A stretch of 22,084 nt of DNA from Pseudopedobacter sp038237895 (lineage in GTDB: Bacteria > Bacteroidota > Bacteroidia > Sphingobacteriales > Sphingobacteriaceae). Every line of letters starts with the position of its first letter. Positions within the stretch are counted from its first letter, which is position 1. This document shows positions 7,767 through 16,467 of the stretch, in pieces. The stretch is taken from contig JBBRYE010000056.1 in NCBI GenBank assembly GCA_038237895.1, positions 1 through 22,084 of the forward strand. Direction: 5' to 3'. The notes below the pieces were generated by a model that ran no database searches, was not told where the DNA came from, and was given only the letters and a program-made list of their open reading frames with translations. The position numbers and the translations under genes were made by a program.

Positions 7767-7774
7767 CAAATTTA
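7767..7774 (-). promoter_or_regulatory. Candidate -7 box for etfB
   Basis: The minus strand reads TAAATTTG, an exact TAnnTTTG match, about 100 nt upstream of the etfB start. At 19-nt spacing the -33 position reads TTTT instead of TTTG. It would place the etf start site overlapping the divergent TPR promoter. Confidence 0.3.
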
Positions 7775-7798
7775 ATTAATTAAGTGGCTTTATAAAAC

Positions 7799-8125
7799 AT
7801 GGTAAACAGATTGGAAAAATTATTAGAGTTCATAGACAATGAACCTAATGATCCGTTTTTAAAATATGCGCTTGCAACAGAATACTTAAGATTAAATAAC
7901 CAAGGCGAAGCATTAAAGTTTTACATAGATTTGGTGCAAAATCATGAAGATTATGTGGGTACTTATTATCATTTAGGTAAATTATATGAATTAAGACAGG
8001 AACAAGAACTGGCTTTAAAAACCTATCAAAAAGGAATGGATGTGGCAAAAAAAATAAAAGATAACCATGCATTAGGTGAATTGATGGGGGTATTTAATAG
8101 TTTGCAGGATGAAATAGAAGAATGA
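7799..8125 (+). CDS. Small tetratricopeptide repeat (TPR) protein
   Basis: The 108-residue soluble protein is almost entirely helical, with about three TPR-like helix pairs. The clearest, YVGTYYHLGKLYELRQEQEL (52-71), is followed by ALKTYQKGMDVAKK (72-85), the standard G/Y/A spacing. NDPFLKYALATEYLRLNNQG (17-36) is a second repeat. There is no signal peptide or membrane segment, so it is probably a cytoplasmic protein-interaction adaptor; its partner cannot be deduced. Close-length TPR proteins are common in Bacteroidota. It has its own candidate promoter. Its stop codon is immediately overlapped by the heptad repeat array at 8124-8193. Confidence 0.82.
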   Translation: MVNRLEKLLEFIDNEPNDPFLKYALATEYLRLNNQGEALKFYIDLVQNHEDYVGTYYHLGKLYELRQEQELALKTYQKGMDVAKKIKDNHALGELMGVFNSLQDEIEE

Positions 8126-8193
8126 GATTGGAGTAGTGAGATTTGAGAAATAAGAGGAAGGATTAAAGGACAAAGAATAAAGAGCAAAGAGTA
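8124..8193 (+). repeat. Degenerate 7-bp tandem repeat array (purine-rich), about ten units
   Basis: From the last bases of the TPR stop codon the sequence can be cut into heptads: GAGATTG, GAGTAGT, GAGATTT, GAGAAAT, AAGAGGA, AGGATTA, AAGGACA, AAGAATA, AAGAGCA, AAGAGTA. The last four fit AAGRRYA closely. The plus strand is almost free of C throughout. The phase holds for 70 bp although no two units are identical, which suggests an old array or one under loose sequence constraint. Confidence 0.55.
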
Positions 8194-8256
8194 AAAAAAT
8201 GACTGAATGAGAGAAGGATAGAACAAGTGATTTCTGACACTTAAAATTTTACTCTA

Positions 8257-8287
8257 TTATTCAAAATTTAATCATTTATTCAAAATT
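8257..8287 (+). repeat. 12-bp direct repeat upstream of chrA
   Basis: TTATTCAAAATT occurs at 8257-8268 and again at 8276-8287, with start points 19 bp apart, ending 11 bp before the chrA start codon. It could be a regulator site or simply AT-rich spacer repetition. Nothing else is recognisable between the heptad array and chrA. Confidence 0.4.
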
Positions 8288-8298
8288 AACTGCTGAAC

Positions 8299-9510
8299 TT
8301 GAAAGGGAAAAAATTTAGAAATTTAGTGTTTTTGGGAGATGTTTTAGCATTTATGCTAACTTCTTTTGGCGGACCACAAGCTCACCTTGCCATTTTATTA
8401 AATGATTTTGTTAAAAAACGCAATTATTTAACAGAAAAAGAGCTAATGGAATTGTATGCCCTAACGCAAATTTTACCAGGCCCATCTAGCACCCAAACCT
8501 TAATTGGAGTGGCCTATAAAATTGGAGGTTTATGGCTTTCTTTATTTACTTTCTTAATTTGGGCTATACCCGCCTCTGCTGTAATGTGTTTTATTGCCAT
8601 AAGTTACGGAAGCTTTTCTGTTAATGCTCATTTTGCGAAAGTTTTAAGTTTTATACAACCTATAGCTTTGGGAATTGTTGCTTTTGCAGCTTATTCTTTT
8701 GGTAAAACCGCTTTAAAATCTGAGGTAAATATTATTTTATGTCTTTGTGCTGTAGCTGCAAGTTTAATATTACGTAGTCCATATGCTTTTCCTATATTGA
8801 TATTATTAGGTGGAATTATTAGTTCTGCAACAGAAACTAAAATAGAGGAAGATGAATTGAGGGTAAAATTATTCTCAAATATAAATACTAGAAAAGTTGC
8901 CTATTTTATTGGTATACTTTTAATTTTCGGCTTGCTTGGAGCTGTTATAAACAGAACTTCACCATTTAGTTTACCCATTAGGTTATTTGAAAATTTTTAT
9001 AGAAACGGTATCATCATTTTTGGAGGAGGACAGGTTTTAGTGCCTTTAATGTATACTGAATTTGTAGATGTTAAGCATTATTTAACAGGACAAGAATTCT
9101 TATCTGGTTTTGCGTTTCAGCAAATGATACCCGGTCCAACTTTTTCTTTTACTTCATTTTTAGGTGCAATGTCGTTAGGGAATAGGGGATATGGTATTGG
9201 AGGCCAAATATTGGGAAGCCTAATTGCTGTAGTTGGTATAAACGCCCCGGGAATTATTCTTGTATTATTTATAGTTCCGTTTTGGGATGATTTAAAAAAA
9301 ATTACACGTATAAAGCGTTCACTAAGTGGTATTAATGCAGTTGCCGTAGGGTTTATGATAGCTGCCTTTTTTCTATTAGTAAAACCAGTTGGTTTAAATT
9401 TTTTGAGTATTTGCATTATAATAGTTACCTTTTTGATATTAAGATTTACTAAAATTAAAACCCCTTATATTATACTTTTTGGTGTTGCTATGGGTTTAAT
9501 TACAGCATAG
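8299..9510 (+). CDS. chrA: Chromate transporter family protein (ChrA, two-domain form)
   Basis: This 403-residue polytopic inner-membrane protein has two homologous halves. The family motif appears twice, as FGGPQAH (23-29) with QILPGP (57-62), and as FGGGQVLVPLM (241-251) with QQMIPGP (274-280). This is the long-chain ChrA architecture. Characterised relatives export chromate using the proton gradient, but in this phylum the real substrate is unproven. The start is a TTG at 8299: an in-frame TAA at 8287 bounds the frame, only CTG or TTG codons lie before GTG at 8332 and ATG at 8353, and the residues from 8299 (GDVLAFMLTSFGG) align with what I recall of homologues. The GH130 gene begins 43 nt after its stop on the same strand, so co-transcription is possible. 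No terminator is seen between them. Confidence 0.85.
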   Translation: MKGKKFRNLVFLGDVLAFMLTSFGGPQAHLAILLNDFVKKRNYLTEKELMELYALTQILPGPSSTQTLIGVAYKIGGLWLSLFTFLIWAIPASAVMCFIAISYGSFSVNAHFAKVLSFIQPIALGIVAFAAYSFGKTALKSEVNIILCLCAVAASLILRSPYAFPILILLGGIISSATETKIEEDELRVKLFSNINTRKVAYFIGILLIFGLLGAVINRTSPFSLPIRLFENFYRNGIIIFGGGQVLVPLMYTEFVDVKHYLTGQEFLSGFAFQQMIPGPTFSFTSFLGAMSLGNRGYGIGGQILGSLIAVVGINAPGIILVLFIVPFWDDLKKITRIKRSLSGINAVAVGFMIAAFFLLVKPVGLNFLSICIIIVTFLILRFTKIKTPYIILFGVAMGLITA

Positions 9511-9553
9511 TTCTATTTTTAATCAATTTCAACATAATAAATATTTAAATAAG

Positions 9554-11128
9554 ATGAGAATTCCAATAACCAGAAAAGATATAAAGGTAATGCCTGATTC
9601 GAAAAGAGTTATTGCTCGTTTTTTTTATAACGGGGAAGAAAGGGCAAAAGAAATATTAGCGCATATCAATCAGTTTGAAGAGAAAGAAGTATATGATTTA
9701 ATTGCACCAATGCTACAAGAGTTTTCTAAGAGGCATAGAAACATCACCAAAATATTGAATAAACATGCTGATAAATTGATGGATGAATTGCCTAGTGAAG
9801 CCCTTAACATTGTAGAAACATCTAGATTTAGAAAACTATTGATTGGTGCTTATTTTACACATGAATATTCTATTGAATCTGCCGCTTTTTTTAATCCTTC
9901 AATAGTTGAAGATCCAGATCAATCAGACCTTGTAGAAGGAGAAAGAAGGTTAATAATAAGTTTTAGGGCAGTTGGAGAGGGGCATATTTCTTCTATTGTT
10001 TTTAGAAGAGCACTTTTAAAAAGTAATAATGATATTGAAATTATGCCCGTTGGGCGATATGTTGATGAGGCAGAAATTGTAAAGAATAATGTTTACAAGA
10101 AAGAATTATTTTTAGAAAAAGCGGAAGATTCTCTTATTTCTAAAAGTACGTTGGATTTAGCTCGCAAGCACTTAGATGATAAGTTTGACTATAAAGCGTT
10201 AAAAATAACAGTTGAAAAACTATTGCAAGATGAGCATACCAATACCATAGGAACCGAATTAGAGAAACTTTTATGGCTTGCGGATTCGTATCATGAAATT
10301 ATTTTTTCTTTAGATACTGATATTTCTGATCGCATTATTTATCCGATAACAGAATATGAGAAAAAGGGAATAGAGGACGCCAGATTTGTGAAATTTACAA
10401 ATGAAGAAGATGGTACTGCCAAATATTATGCTACTTACACTGCTTATGATGGACAAACCATTATGCCAAAATTGTTAGAAACAACAGATTTTTATGATTT
10501 TAAAGTTAGACCAATGTATGGTTCTGGCGCAAAAAATAAAAATTTAGCACTTTTTCCTCGAAAAATTAAAGGAAAATACGTGATGATGTCGAGAATTGAT
10601 GGTTGGAATAACTATATCATGTATTCTGATAAAATAAATATATGGACAGATCCAATTAGATTACAATCTCCAAAATATGCTTGGGAGTTTGTACAAATTG
10701 GAAATTGCGGATCGCCGATAGAAACAGAACATGGTTGGCTAATAGTTACCCATGGTGTTGGTGCAATGCGAAGATACTGTTTAGGTGCCAGTTTGTTGGA
10801 TTTAGAAGATCCAAGTAAAGAAATTGGTAGACTTAAAGAACCACTTTTAATTGCCAATACAGATGAACGTGAAGGATATGTTCCTAACGTAGTTTATTCT
10901 TGCGGTTCTATCATTAATAATGGAGAATTAATAATTCCTTATGGTTTATCTGATTATTCATCTTCTTTTATGACAGTGAATTTAGAAGAATTATTAAAAA
11001 GATTAATGACGAGTGATGCCAATACCAAAAAAGAAGTTAGAGAACAATCTAAAGCACAATTGGCAGATTCGAAAGACATCAATCCAATTGGGTTAAGCAG
11101 GAAAGATTGGCAATTACCAATTTTATAA
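9554..11128 (+). CDS. Glycoside hydrolase family 130 protein (mannoside phosphorylase or hydrolase)
   Basis: The last 430 residues are a GH130 five-bladed propeller. Seen are ISFRAVGEGHISSIVFRR (135-152), the EDAR version of the family EDPR motif in GIEDARFV (272-279) carrying the candidate catalytic Asp275, NLALFPRKIKGKYVMMSRIDG (330-350), GSPIETEHGWLIVTHGVG (386-403) and VYSCGSIINNGELIIPYG (447-464). About 90 helical residues precede the propeller, so this is the long form (524 residues). Characterised GH130 enzymes phosphorolyse or hydrolyse beta-mannosides (for example mannosyl-glucose, or beta-1,2- and beta-1,4-mannosides). Which one applies here depends on the phosphate-binding residues, which I cannot settle by eye. 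There is no signal peptide, so it acts in the cytoplasm. It converges on the glycosyltransferase pair and shares its stop hexamer TTATAA with it, implying a linked glycan pathway. Confidence 0.88.
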   Translation: MRIPITRKDIKVMPDSKRVIARFFYNGEERAKEILAHINQFEEKEVYDLIAPMLQEFSKRHRNITKILNKHADKLMDELPSEALNIVETSRFRKLLIGAYFTHEYSIESAAFFNPSIVEDPDQSDLVEGERRLIISFRAVGEGHISSIVFRRALLKSNNDIEIMPVGRYVDEAEIVKNNVYKKELFLEKAEDSLISKSTLDLARKHLDDKFDYKALKITVEKLLQDEHTNTIGTELEKLLWLADSYHEIIFSLDTDISDRIIYPITEYEKKGIEDARFVKFTNEEDGTAKYYATYTAYDGQTIMPKLLETTDFYDFKVRPMYGSGAKNKNLALFPRKIKGKYVMMSRIDGWNNYIMYSDKINIWTDPIRLQSPKYAWEFVQIGNCGSPIETEHGWLIVTHGVGAMRRYCLGASLLDLEDPSKEIGRLKEPLLIANTDEREGYVPNVVYSCGSIINNGELIIPYGLSDYSSSFMTVNLEELLKRLMTSDANTKKEVREQSKAQLADSKDINPIGLSRKDWQLPIL

Positions 11129-12136
11129 AGATTGATCTAATATTTGATGGTATAATTGCAAATAGTTATTGGCCATTTTAAATGCAGAAAATTTACTTTT
11201 TGCATTTTCTGAGCATTGCTTGCGGTTAATAGTAGTTAATTTTTTAATTGCCTCGGTAGCTTTAACAACATCATTAACCAAAAAACCAGTAACACCATTC
11301 TCAATTAATTCTGACATAGCACCGCGATTAAAAGCAATTACCGGAGTACCGCACATCATAGCTTCTGCAACGCTTAAGCCAAAAGGTTCATTAAAGTTTA
11401 TAGGATGTAGCAAAGCCAACGATTCTCCCATCAATTCATTTCGTTTTTGAGGTCCGGCAGAACCGATAAAAATAATATCATCATTAAGATGTGGTTTAAT
11501 CTCATTGTCAAAATAATTTTGATCTTGAATGATGCCCGCAATAATCAATTTTTTATTGGCTTTTTTTGCGATGCTAATAGCTTCCGCAGTTCCTTTATCA
11601 GGATGAATTCTTCCAAAAAATAACAACTGTTCTTTTGGAGACGGATTAAATGTGAACTCATCGGTATTTAAACCATTATAAACTGTGGCTAAATATTTCA
11701 ATTTATCATTTCTATCAGAATTACTTATAGAAACATAATAAGTATTGTCATTATATTTTTGATAAACGGGAATAATCTTTTCAGAAGAAAACCCATGAAT
11801 GGTTGTAATCATGGGTGTCTTTATCAATTTCGAATAAGTAAGGGGCAAAAAATCAAAATGATTATGGATAATATCAAATTCAGAAGCGTGTTCTATTAAA
11901 TTACTGATGTGTAAGCATTCTAAAACCTTAGCATCCTGACCTTTTTCGGTTTCATATCCTTTGGCAATAACCGAGTTTAATTTTCCTGATGTATATGAAT
12001 CAGTGGTTGCAAAAAGTGTAACATCAACCCCTAATTTCAGCAAGTTCTCGGCTAAATTAGAAGCCATTTGTTCCCAAGGGCCGTAATGGACGGGAGGGGT
12101 TCGCCAAGCAACAGGAGATAAAATAGCAACTCTCAT
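11123..12136 (-). CDS. Glycosyltransferase family 4 (GT-B fold)
   Basis: The 337-residue protein has a typical GT4 plan. The N-terminal acceptor domain carries a glycine-containing loop (LSPVAWRTPPVHYGPWE, 6-22) and HNHFDFLPL (91-99). The C-terminal nucleotide-sugar domain carries FGRIHPDKG (174-182, with Arg176 and Lys181 for the diphosphate) and the EX7E motif EPFGLSVAE (250-258). It transfers a sugar from an activated donor with retention; the GH130 neighbour hints at a mannosyl donor, but this is inference. Its start codon overlaps the previous gene's stop by one base (TAATG), indicating translational coupling. Its stop shares TTATAA with the convergent GH130 gene. No signal or membrane segment is seen. 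Confidence 0.9.
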   Translation of the reverse strand: MRVAILSPVAWRTPPVHYGPWEQMASNLAENLLKLGVDVTLFATTDSYTSGKLNSVIAKGYETEKGQDAKVLECLHISNLIEHASEFDIIHNHFDFLPLTYSKLIKTPMITTIHGFSSEKIIPVYQKYNDNTYYVSISNSDRNDKLKYLATVYNGLNTDEFTFNPSPKEQLLFFGRIHPDKGTAEAISIAKKANKKLIIAGIIQDQNYFDNEIKPHLNDDIIFIGSAGPQKRNELMGESLALLHPINFNEPFGLSVAEAMMCGTPVIAFNRGAMSELIENGVTGFLVNDVVKATEAIKKLTTINRKQCSENAKSKFSAFKMANNYLQLYHQILDQSL

Positions 12137-14397
12137 TAATGGTAAACCACTTCAGCTAATGCTTTATCAAATAAATATTCTTTTTCTTGAGCTTTTAATA
12201 TAGTTAAATGAGATATAAAGTAAGCTAATGTGCTCTCTGCACCTTGATTTCTATTTATTCCGTGTGGAGTTAATCCATCGCAACAACCATTTGTTTCATG
12301 ATCATATAATGGAATTCTTAGAGCGTTTTCCCCTAAAAACCAAAGGTAGGTTTTAAACATTTTTTCGATGTAAATTACATCCTCTGTAACTTCAAAAGCT
12401 TGAAAATACATCATTACGGCTGCCATGGTTTCTATAGCTTGCTGATCAAATATGGCTTTATCCTGATTTTTATAGAACCAACCATCATTCCCAATTGGGT
12501 TATAATAACCCTGATCTAAAGTTTCTTTATCTAAAAATGTTAAACTTTCTAAACCTATTTCTTTATAAATATGTTTTTTTGTGATATCATAGGTTTTAAG
12601 AAGAGCTAATGGTAAGATGGCATTATCATAAGTCATTTTTTCTTCAAACCAATGCCAATTTTCCGATTTATTATTTTGATACGCATTAACTAATTTATCA
12701 GCTAAAGCAATCAATTTAATTTCTAAATTTTCATCCGGATAAATTTTAAGATAATGAGCTAAACCAATAATGCTGTTACCAAATCCTCGTAAGTGTTCTA
12801 ATTGATCTAAATGCTCTAGAGAGTTAAAAAATAATTCTCTAGCAAATTCTTTGTAAGAATTGTTTGGCGAATTACATATCATAAAACCTAGTGCCCAAAG
12901 CGTTCTACCATAACTATCATCGGTTCCAACCTCATCTAAATATTCGCGTTTAAAGCTTAAGAAATTTCTAAAATTTCCGTTTTCGCATTGCATATATTGA
13001 ATAAAGCTTAAATAAATTGGCAATAAATCTAGAGCTTCTTTTGATTGAAATTGATTATACGACATTAAAGCCATAACCAAAGCTCTACTGTTATCATCCA
13101 TACAATATCCCTCTTTAAGGTTAGGAATACCATATTTAGCATGTTGCACAATCCCGGTATCATCAGTTAATCGTTTTACATAATCTAATGTAAAAGTTGG
13201 CAACAAATCGGTATTAAGCGTAAATTTATCTACTAATGGTTTTAAATTGTTTTCTAAAATGATCTCTTTAGCCAAATTGAGGTAAATTTTACCAATTTTT
13301 GGGTAGCGTAGTGTTAAGCCGTAAGTATATGCATTATCACGGATGTTTTTTAGAGATCTAGCATCTGTTAATAAATTATTGATGATAGAAGAAAGCTGTT
13401 CGTGATCCCCAAAATCAAATAATTTACCACGGTTATTAGCCAATAATTCTTGAGCATGCCAATAAGGTGTAGAAATTACTGCCGCCCCTGCACCAACTGC
13501 ATAAGATAAAGTTCCGCTGGTAATTTGAGCTTCGTTTAAATAAGGAGTAATGTAAATTTCTGCAGCTTTTAAGTAATCCATTAACTCGTCTTCTGCTAAA
13601 AATTTATTTATAAAGTTTACGTTTTTGCTTACTCCTAAATCCGAAGCTAATTTTTTAAGATAATCTCTATATTCTTCTCCTTGATTTTTTAAAATATGAG
13701 GATGAGTTTTACCAATAATTGTATAAACAACATCTGGATGGTTTTTAACTACAGCAGGCAATGCCTTAATCATGGTTTCTAATCCTTTATTTCTAGATAT
13801 TAAACCAAAAGTAAGCAACACCCTTTTGCCTGGTAACAAATCTGTTTTGCTAAGAATTTTTTCTATTGAGTCATCATAATCAGGTACTCCATGCTCTATT
13901 AAAGTAATTTTTTCTTTTGGAATATTGTAAATATTCTTTAAAAAGTCTACTGCTTTTTCTGCCATTACCACAATCCTAGATGATTGATTAGCAATTTCTT
14001 GAATAATTAATTTTTGAATATAACTAGGATCTTGTAAAACAGTATGTAAAATAGTAATTAAGGGTTTTTCTATCCTCTTAATTAATGGAAGTACATAAAT
14101 GCCACTATCACCGCCGTAGATGCCAAATTCATGTTGCATAATACATACATCTGCAGCACTATTATTTATTTGATTAGCAGCTTGAATATAGTCTTTTTGA
14201 TGTTGTTGTCTTATAACATATTTGACTTCTTTATCATAATGATATTGATCAACTTCATCAGAATCATTAATCGCAACCACATAACTACCCTGATTTTTAG
14301 TTAAAAGGTTTATCTCAATAGCATTCTTCAGATTAGAATTAAAAGTAGCCAAGCCGCAAGGGCGAGGCATAAAAGTAGAGATATATGCTATTTTCAT
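12136..14397 (-). CDS. Bifunctional-looking protein: GT4 glycosyltransferase fused to an alpha-toroid glycosidase-like domain
   Basis: I place the start at 14397 (MKIAYISTFMPRPCGLATF), which matches GT4 N-termini. An open frame continues to 14472 but its 25 extra residues are cysteine- and aromatic-rich and unlike a GT start. Residues 1-385 are a GT4 enzyme: HEFGIYGG (89-96), FGLISRNKG (197-205), and the acidic NEAQITSGTLSYAVGAG (288-304) near the usual second EX7E glutamate region. Residues 400-753 form a helical repeat domain with acidic/aromatic motifs typical of six-hairpin toroid glycosidases: CMDDNSRAL (432-440), DEVGTDDSYGRTLWALG (488-504), WHWFEEKMTYDNAILPLALL (581-600), DQQAIETMAAVM (651-662), NRNQGAEST (715-723). 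This could make and trim, or make and sense, a glycan. It is coupled to the next GT4 gene through TAATG. Confidence 0.8.
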   Translation of the reverse strand: MKIAYISTFMPRPCGLATFNSNLKNAIEINLLTKNQGSYVVAINDSDEVDQYHYDKEVKYVIRQQHQKDYIQAANQINNSAADVCIMQHEFGIYGGDSGIYVLPLIKRIEKPLITILHTVLQDPSYIQKLIIQEIANQSSRIVVMAEKAVDFLKNIYNIPKEKITLIEHGVPDYDDSIEKILSKTDLLPGKRVLLTFGLISRNKGLETMIKALPAVVKNHPDVVYTIIGKTHPHILKNQGEEYRDYLKKLASDLGVSKNVNFINKFLAEDELMDYLKAAEIYITPYLNEAQITSGTLSYAVGAGAAVISTPYWHAQELLANNRGKLFDFGDHEQLSSIINNLLTDARSLKNIRDNAYTYGLTLRYPKIGKIYLNLAKEIILENNLKPLVDKFTLNTDLLPTFTLDYVKRLTDDTGIVQHAKYGIPNLKEGYCMDDNSRALVMALMSYNQFQSKEALDLLPIYLSFIQYMQCENGNFRNFLSFKREYLDEVGTDDSYGRTLWALGFMICNSPNNSYKEFARELFFNSLEHLDQLEHLRGFGNSIIGLAHYLKIYPDENLEIKLIALADKLVNAYQNNKSENWHWFEEKMTYDNAILPLALLKTYDITKKHIYKEIGLESLTFLDKETLDQGYYNPIGNDGWFYKNQDKAIFDQQAIETMAAVMMYFQAFEVTEDVIYIEKMFKTYLWFLGENALRIPLYDHETNGCCDGLTPHGINRNQGAESTLAYFISHLTILKAQEKEYLFDKALAEVVYH

Positions 14398-14556
14398 GAT
14401 ATTGAGTTTTAATAATAGTAGATGACTGCAATTATAGGTGTAAAATGTATGCCAAAAAATGATGCACATCACAGATAGAATATAAAATTATTCTTTTGTG
14501 TTAAAAAAGCAGGATATGTTTTTGAACTTGTATATGGGACGATTAGTAATTATAAT

Positions 14557-16467
14557 CTATAAAAGATTACCAGTAAATTTTATTTTTATCCCTTCTTGAA
14601 AACTAGCAATGGTTTTAAAGATTTCTTTGATGGTTGCTTGTTCTATTTTGCTTAAAGATTCGATATCTATAATATTTTGAGCTTCAACTTTATTTTCTAT
14701 CATAAGTTGGGCTTGTTTTCTCAATCTTAAACCCATTAAATAATAATAAGATTGCATGAGTTCGTTAAATTGAGTTTCTGTAAAAATTCCCAATTGTTTT
14801 AAAGCTTTTAATCTCTCACCAGTATTTTCTTTCTGAAAAATTCTATTTTGTAAGGCGTAAACACGTACTAAATCTACAATTGGTGTCATTGCTCTTTTTA
14901 TATCAAATACCTCTTTTTTACCTTGTGTAAAAGTTTTGATATTTTTAAAAAACGTAAGTGGAGCTTCATATTGTAAAGCATTCTTTGCCATGTAAACAAA
15001 GAATTTTTCTGTTGGCTTCTTTAATTCAGTATCAACAAATTCTCTTAATTCATCAATAATTGGCGTGTGTCCATAAATAGCTCTACAATCAAAAAAGGTA
15101 GAAAATTTAATAGCAGATTCTGGTAAGGCATCATCTATCCATGCTTTATAATTTCTTTTCCAATGCGATAATGAATGAGTCCATTTTGGGTTTTTAGCCA
15201 TAAAATCGCCTGTGCAATACACAAAACCAATTTCATTTAATTTATCAGATACACGAGTTGCAAATTCTAAAAAATATTCTCTCACCAATTCTCTCTGCTC
15301 GTTTGCTTTATCCTCATAAATAATAGCATTATCTTGGTCGGTTTTTAAAGTTTGCTCTTTACGCCCTTCGCTACCTAAAACTATATAAACAAATTTAGCA
15401 GGTGCTGGTCCAATCTCAGTAAAAACCTCTTCAATAACTTTTAAAGAAATGGTATCTGCAATTGTGGTAATTACCTCGTTTACAATTTCTGCATGTACGC
15501 CACGTCCTAATAATTGAGAAACAATAACAGGAACTTCTTGCCATTTAGATTTTAGCTCTATGGAAGAGTTAGCTAGTTTTACTGATTGAATGAATAGGAG
15601 TGGAGATTGAGCTTGTTCATTTAGTAATCTATTTCTGCTCAAAAATCCAAGAAAATTCCCTGGACTTTCTTCAATTAGAATATATCGAGTCTTTGTCCTA
15701 AACATCATTAAAACTGCCTCATAGATATAAGCCTCTTTGTTAATGGTAATGATATTATTGTCTGTAACGGTAATAATTTGATCTTCAGAATGTTTTTGTC
15801 CGGCAATTACCTTGTCCCTTAAAATAATATCGGTAACAAAACCTATAATTTTTTCATCATCATCCTCTACAAATAAACAGCTTACTTTATTTTGAGACAT
15901 TTTTTTTGCGACCTCAAAAATTGGAGTATTTTGATTTGCTGTTACTAATTCCTTGTAAGCCATACCTTCAATTTTTCTAGAAAAAAACTGATCTGCAGCT
16001 ATATAGCTTTCTTCAAAAGATGCTGGTTTTCTATAAAAATGAGCAAATTCATCATCCAACATTTTCTTGCCGAAATCTGCTGTGAAATATTGAAAGAATT
16101 CTTCGTAAGCGGCACATAAACTCTTAAATTCTTTACGATGTAGATGATAAATCTTTGTTTCTTTTTTGGCGATTATTGTTTTTAATGCTTTTCTTTTATT
16201 GAGTAAAACTGAAATTCCACCAAAGGTTTGCCCTCTTCTTAAAATTTCTAAATTCCTTTTATTCTGATCAGTATCATAAAAAAAAGATTCAAATTCTCCT
16301 TCAGCAATAATATCTATTCCTTTAAGTTTTGTTGTATTTTGTTGATATAATGATTTTTCTTTTGGATAATATTCTTCTTGTAATAGTGTGACTATTTCTA
16401 TTAAAACATTTTCTGGAAGTATATTAAAAGGAGTTGTGCTTTTTAATAATTCTAATTTACTTTCCAT
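14557..16467 (-). CDS. cNMP-like/CBS/DUF294 putative nucleotidyltransferase regulator
   Basis: The 636-residue soluble protein has three parts. (1) A cyclic-nucleotide-binding-like barrel at about 10-130. Its phosphate-binding cassette reads FGGISVL...KRKALKT (82-97), lacking the Glu and Arg of cAMP binders, so classical cAMP binding is doubtful. (2) A CBS pair at about 165-290 (TPIFEVAKKM at 181; YIYEAVLMMF at 247). (3) A DUF294 nucleotidyltransferase-like domain with GSEGR (365-369) and the acidic pair Asp377/Asp379, followed by its helical C-terminal domain (about 490-630). This is related to the GlnD/KNTase fold, so it may modify a protein or nucleotide in response to adenylate ligands; the target is unknown. 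Its first 11 bases overlap the end of the exonuclease gene, so the two are translationally linked. Confidence 0.9.
   Translation of the reverse strand: MESKLELLKSTTPFNILPENVLIEIVTLLQEEYYPKEKSLYQQNTTKLKGIDIIAEGEFESFFYDTDQNKRNLEILRRGQTFGGISVLLNKRKALKTIIAKKETKIYHLHRKEFKSLCAAYEEFFQYFTADFGKKMLDDEFAHFYRKPASFEESYIAADQFFSRKIEGMAYKELVTANQNTPIFEVAKKMSQNKVSCLFVEDDDEKIIGFVTDIILRDKVIAGQKHSEDQIITVTDNNIITINKEAYIYEAVLMMFRTKTRYILIEESPGNFLGFLSRNRLLNEQAQSPLLFIQSVKLANSSIELKSKWQEVPVIVSQLLGRGVHAEIVNEVITTIADTISLKVIEEVFTEIGPAPAKFVYIVLGSEGRKEQTLKTDQDNAIIYEDKANEQRELVREYFLEFATRVSDKLNEIGFVYCTGDFMAKNPKWTHSLSHWKRNYKAWIDDALPESAIKFSTFFDCRAIYGHTPIIDELREFVDTELKKPTEKFFVYMAKNALQYEAPLTFFKNIKTFTQGKKEVFDIKRAMTPIVDLVRVYALQNRIFQKENTGERLKALKQLGIFTETQFNELMQSYYYLMGLRLRKQAQLMIENKVEAQNIIDIESLSKIEQATIKEIFKTIASFQEGIKIKFTGNLL

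Noticed and set aside
8124..8193. CRISPR array
   Set aside because: Units are 7 bp, all different, with no spacer-repeat alternation and no cas genes.
7845..8226. Minus-strand frames over the TPR gene and heptad array
   Set aside because: They mirror the TPR gene and the purine-rich array; the Leu/Ser/Phe-rich products are artefacts of that composition.
14398..14472. Upstream extension of the GT/toroid gene by 25 codons
   Set aside because: The extra residues are Cys/Trp/Tyr-rich, unlike GT4 N-termini, while MKIAYISTF at 14397 is a typical start.
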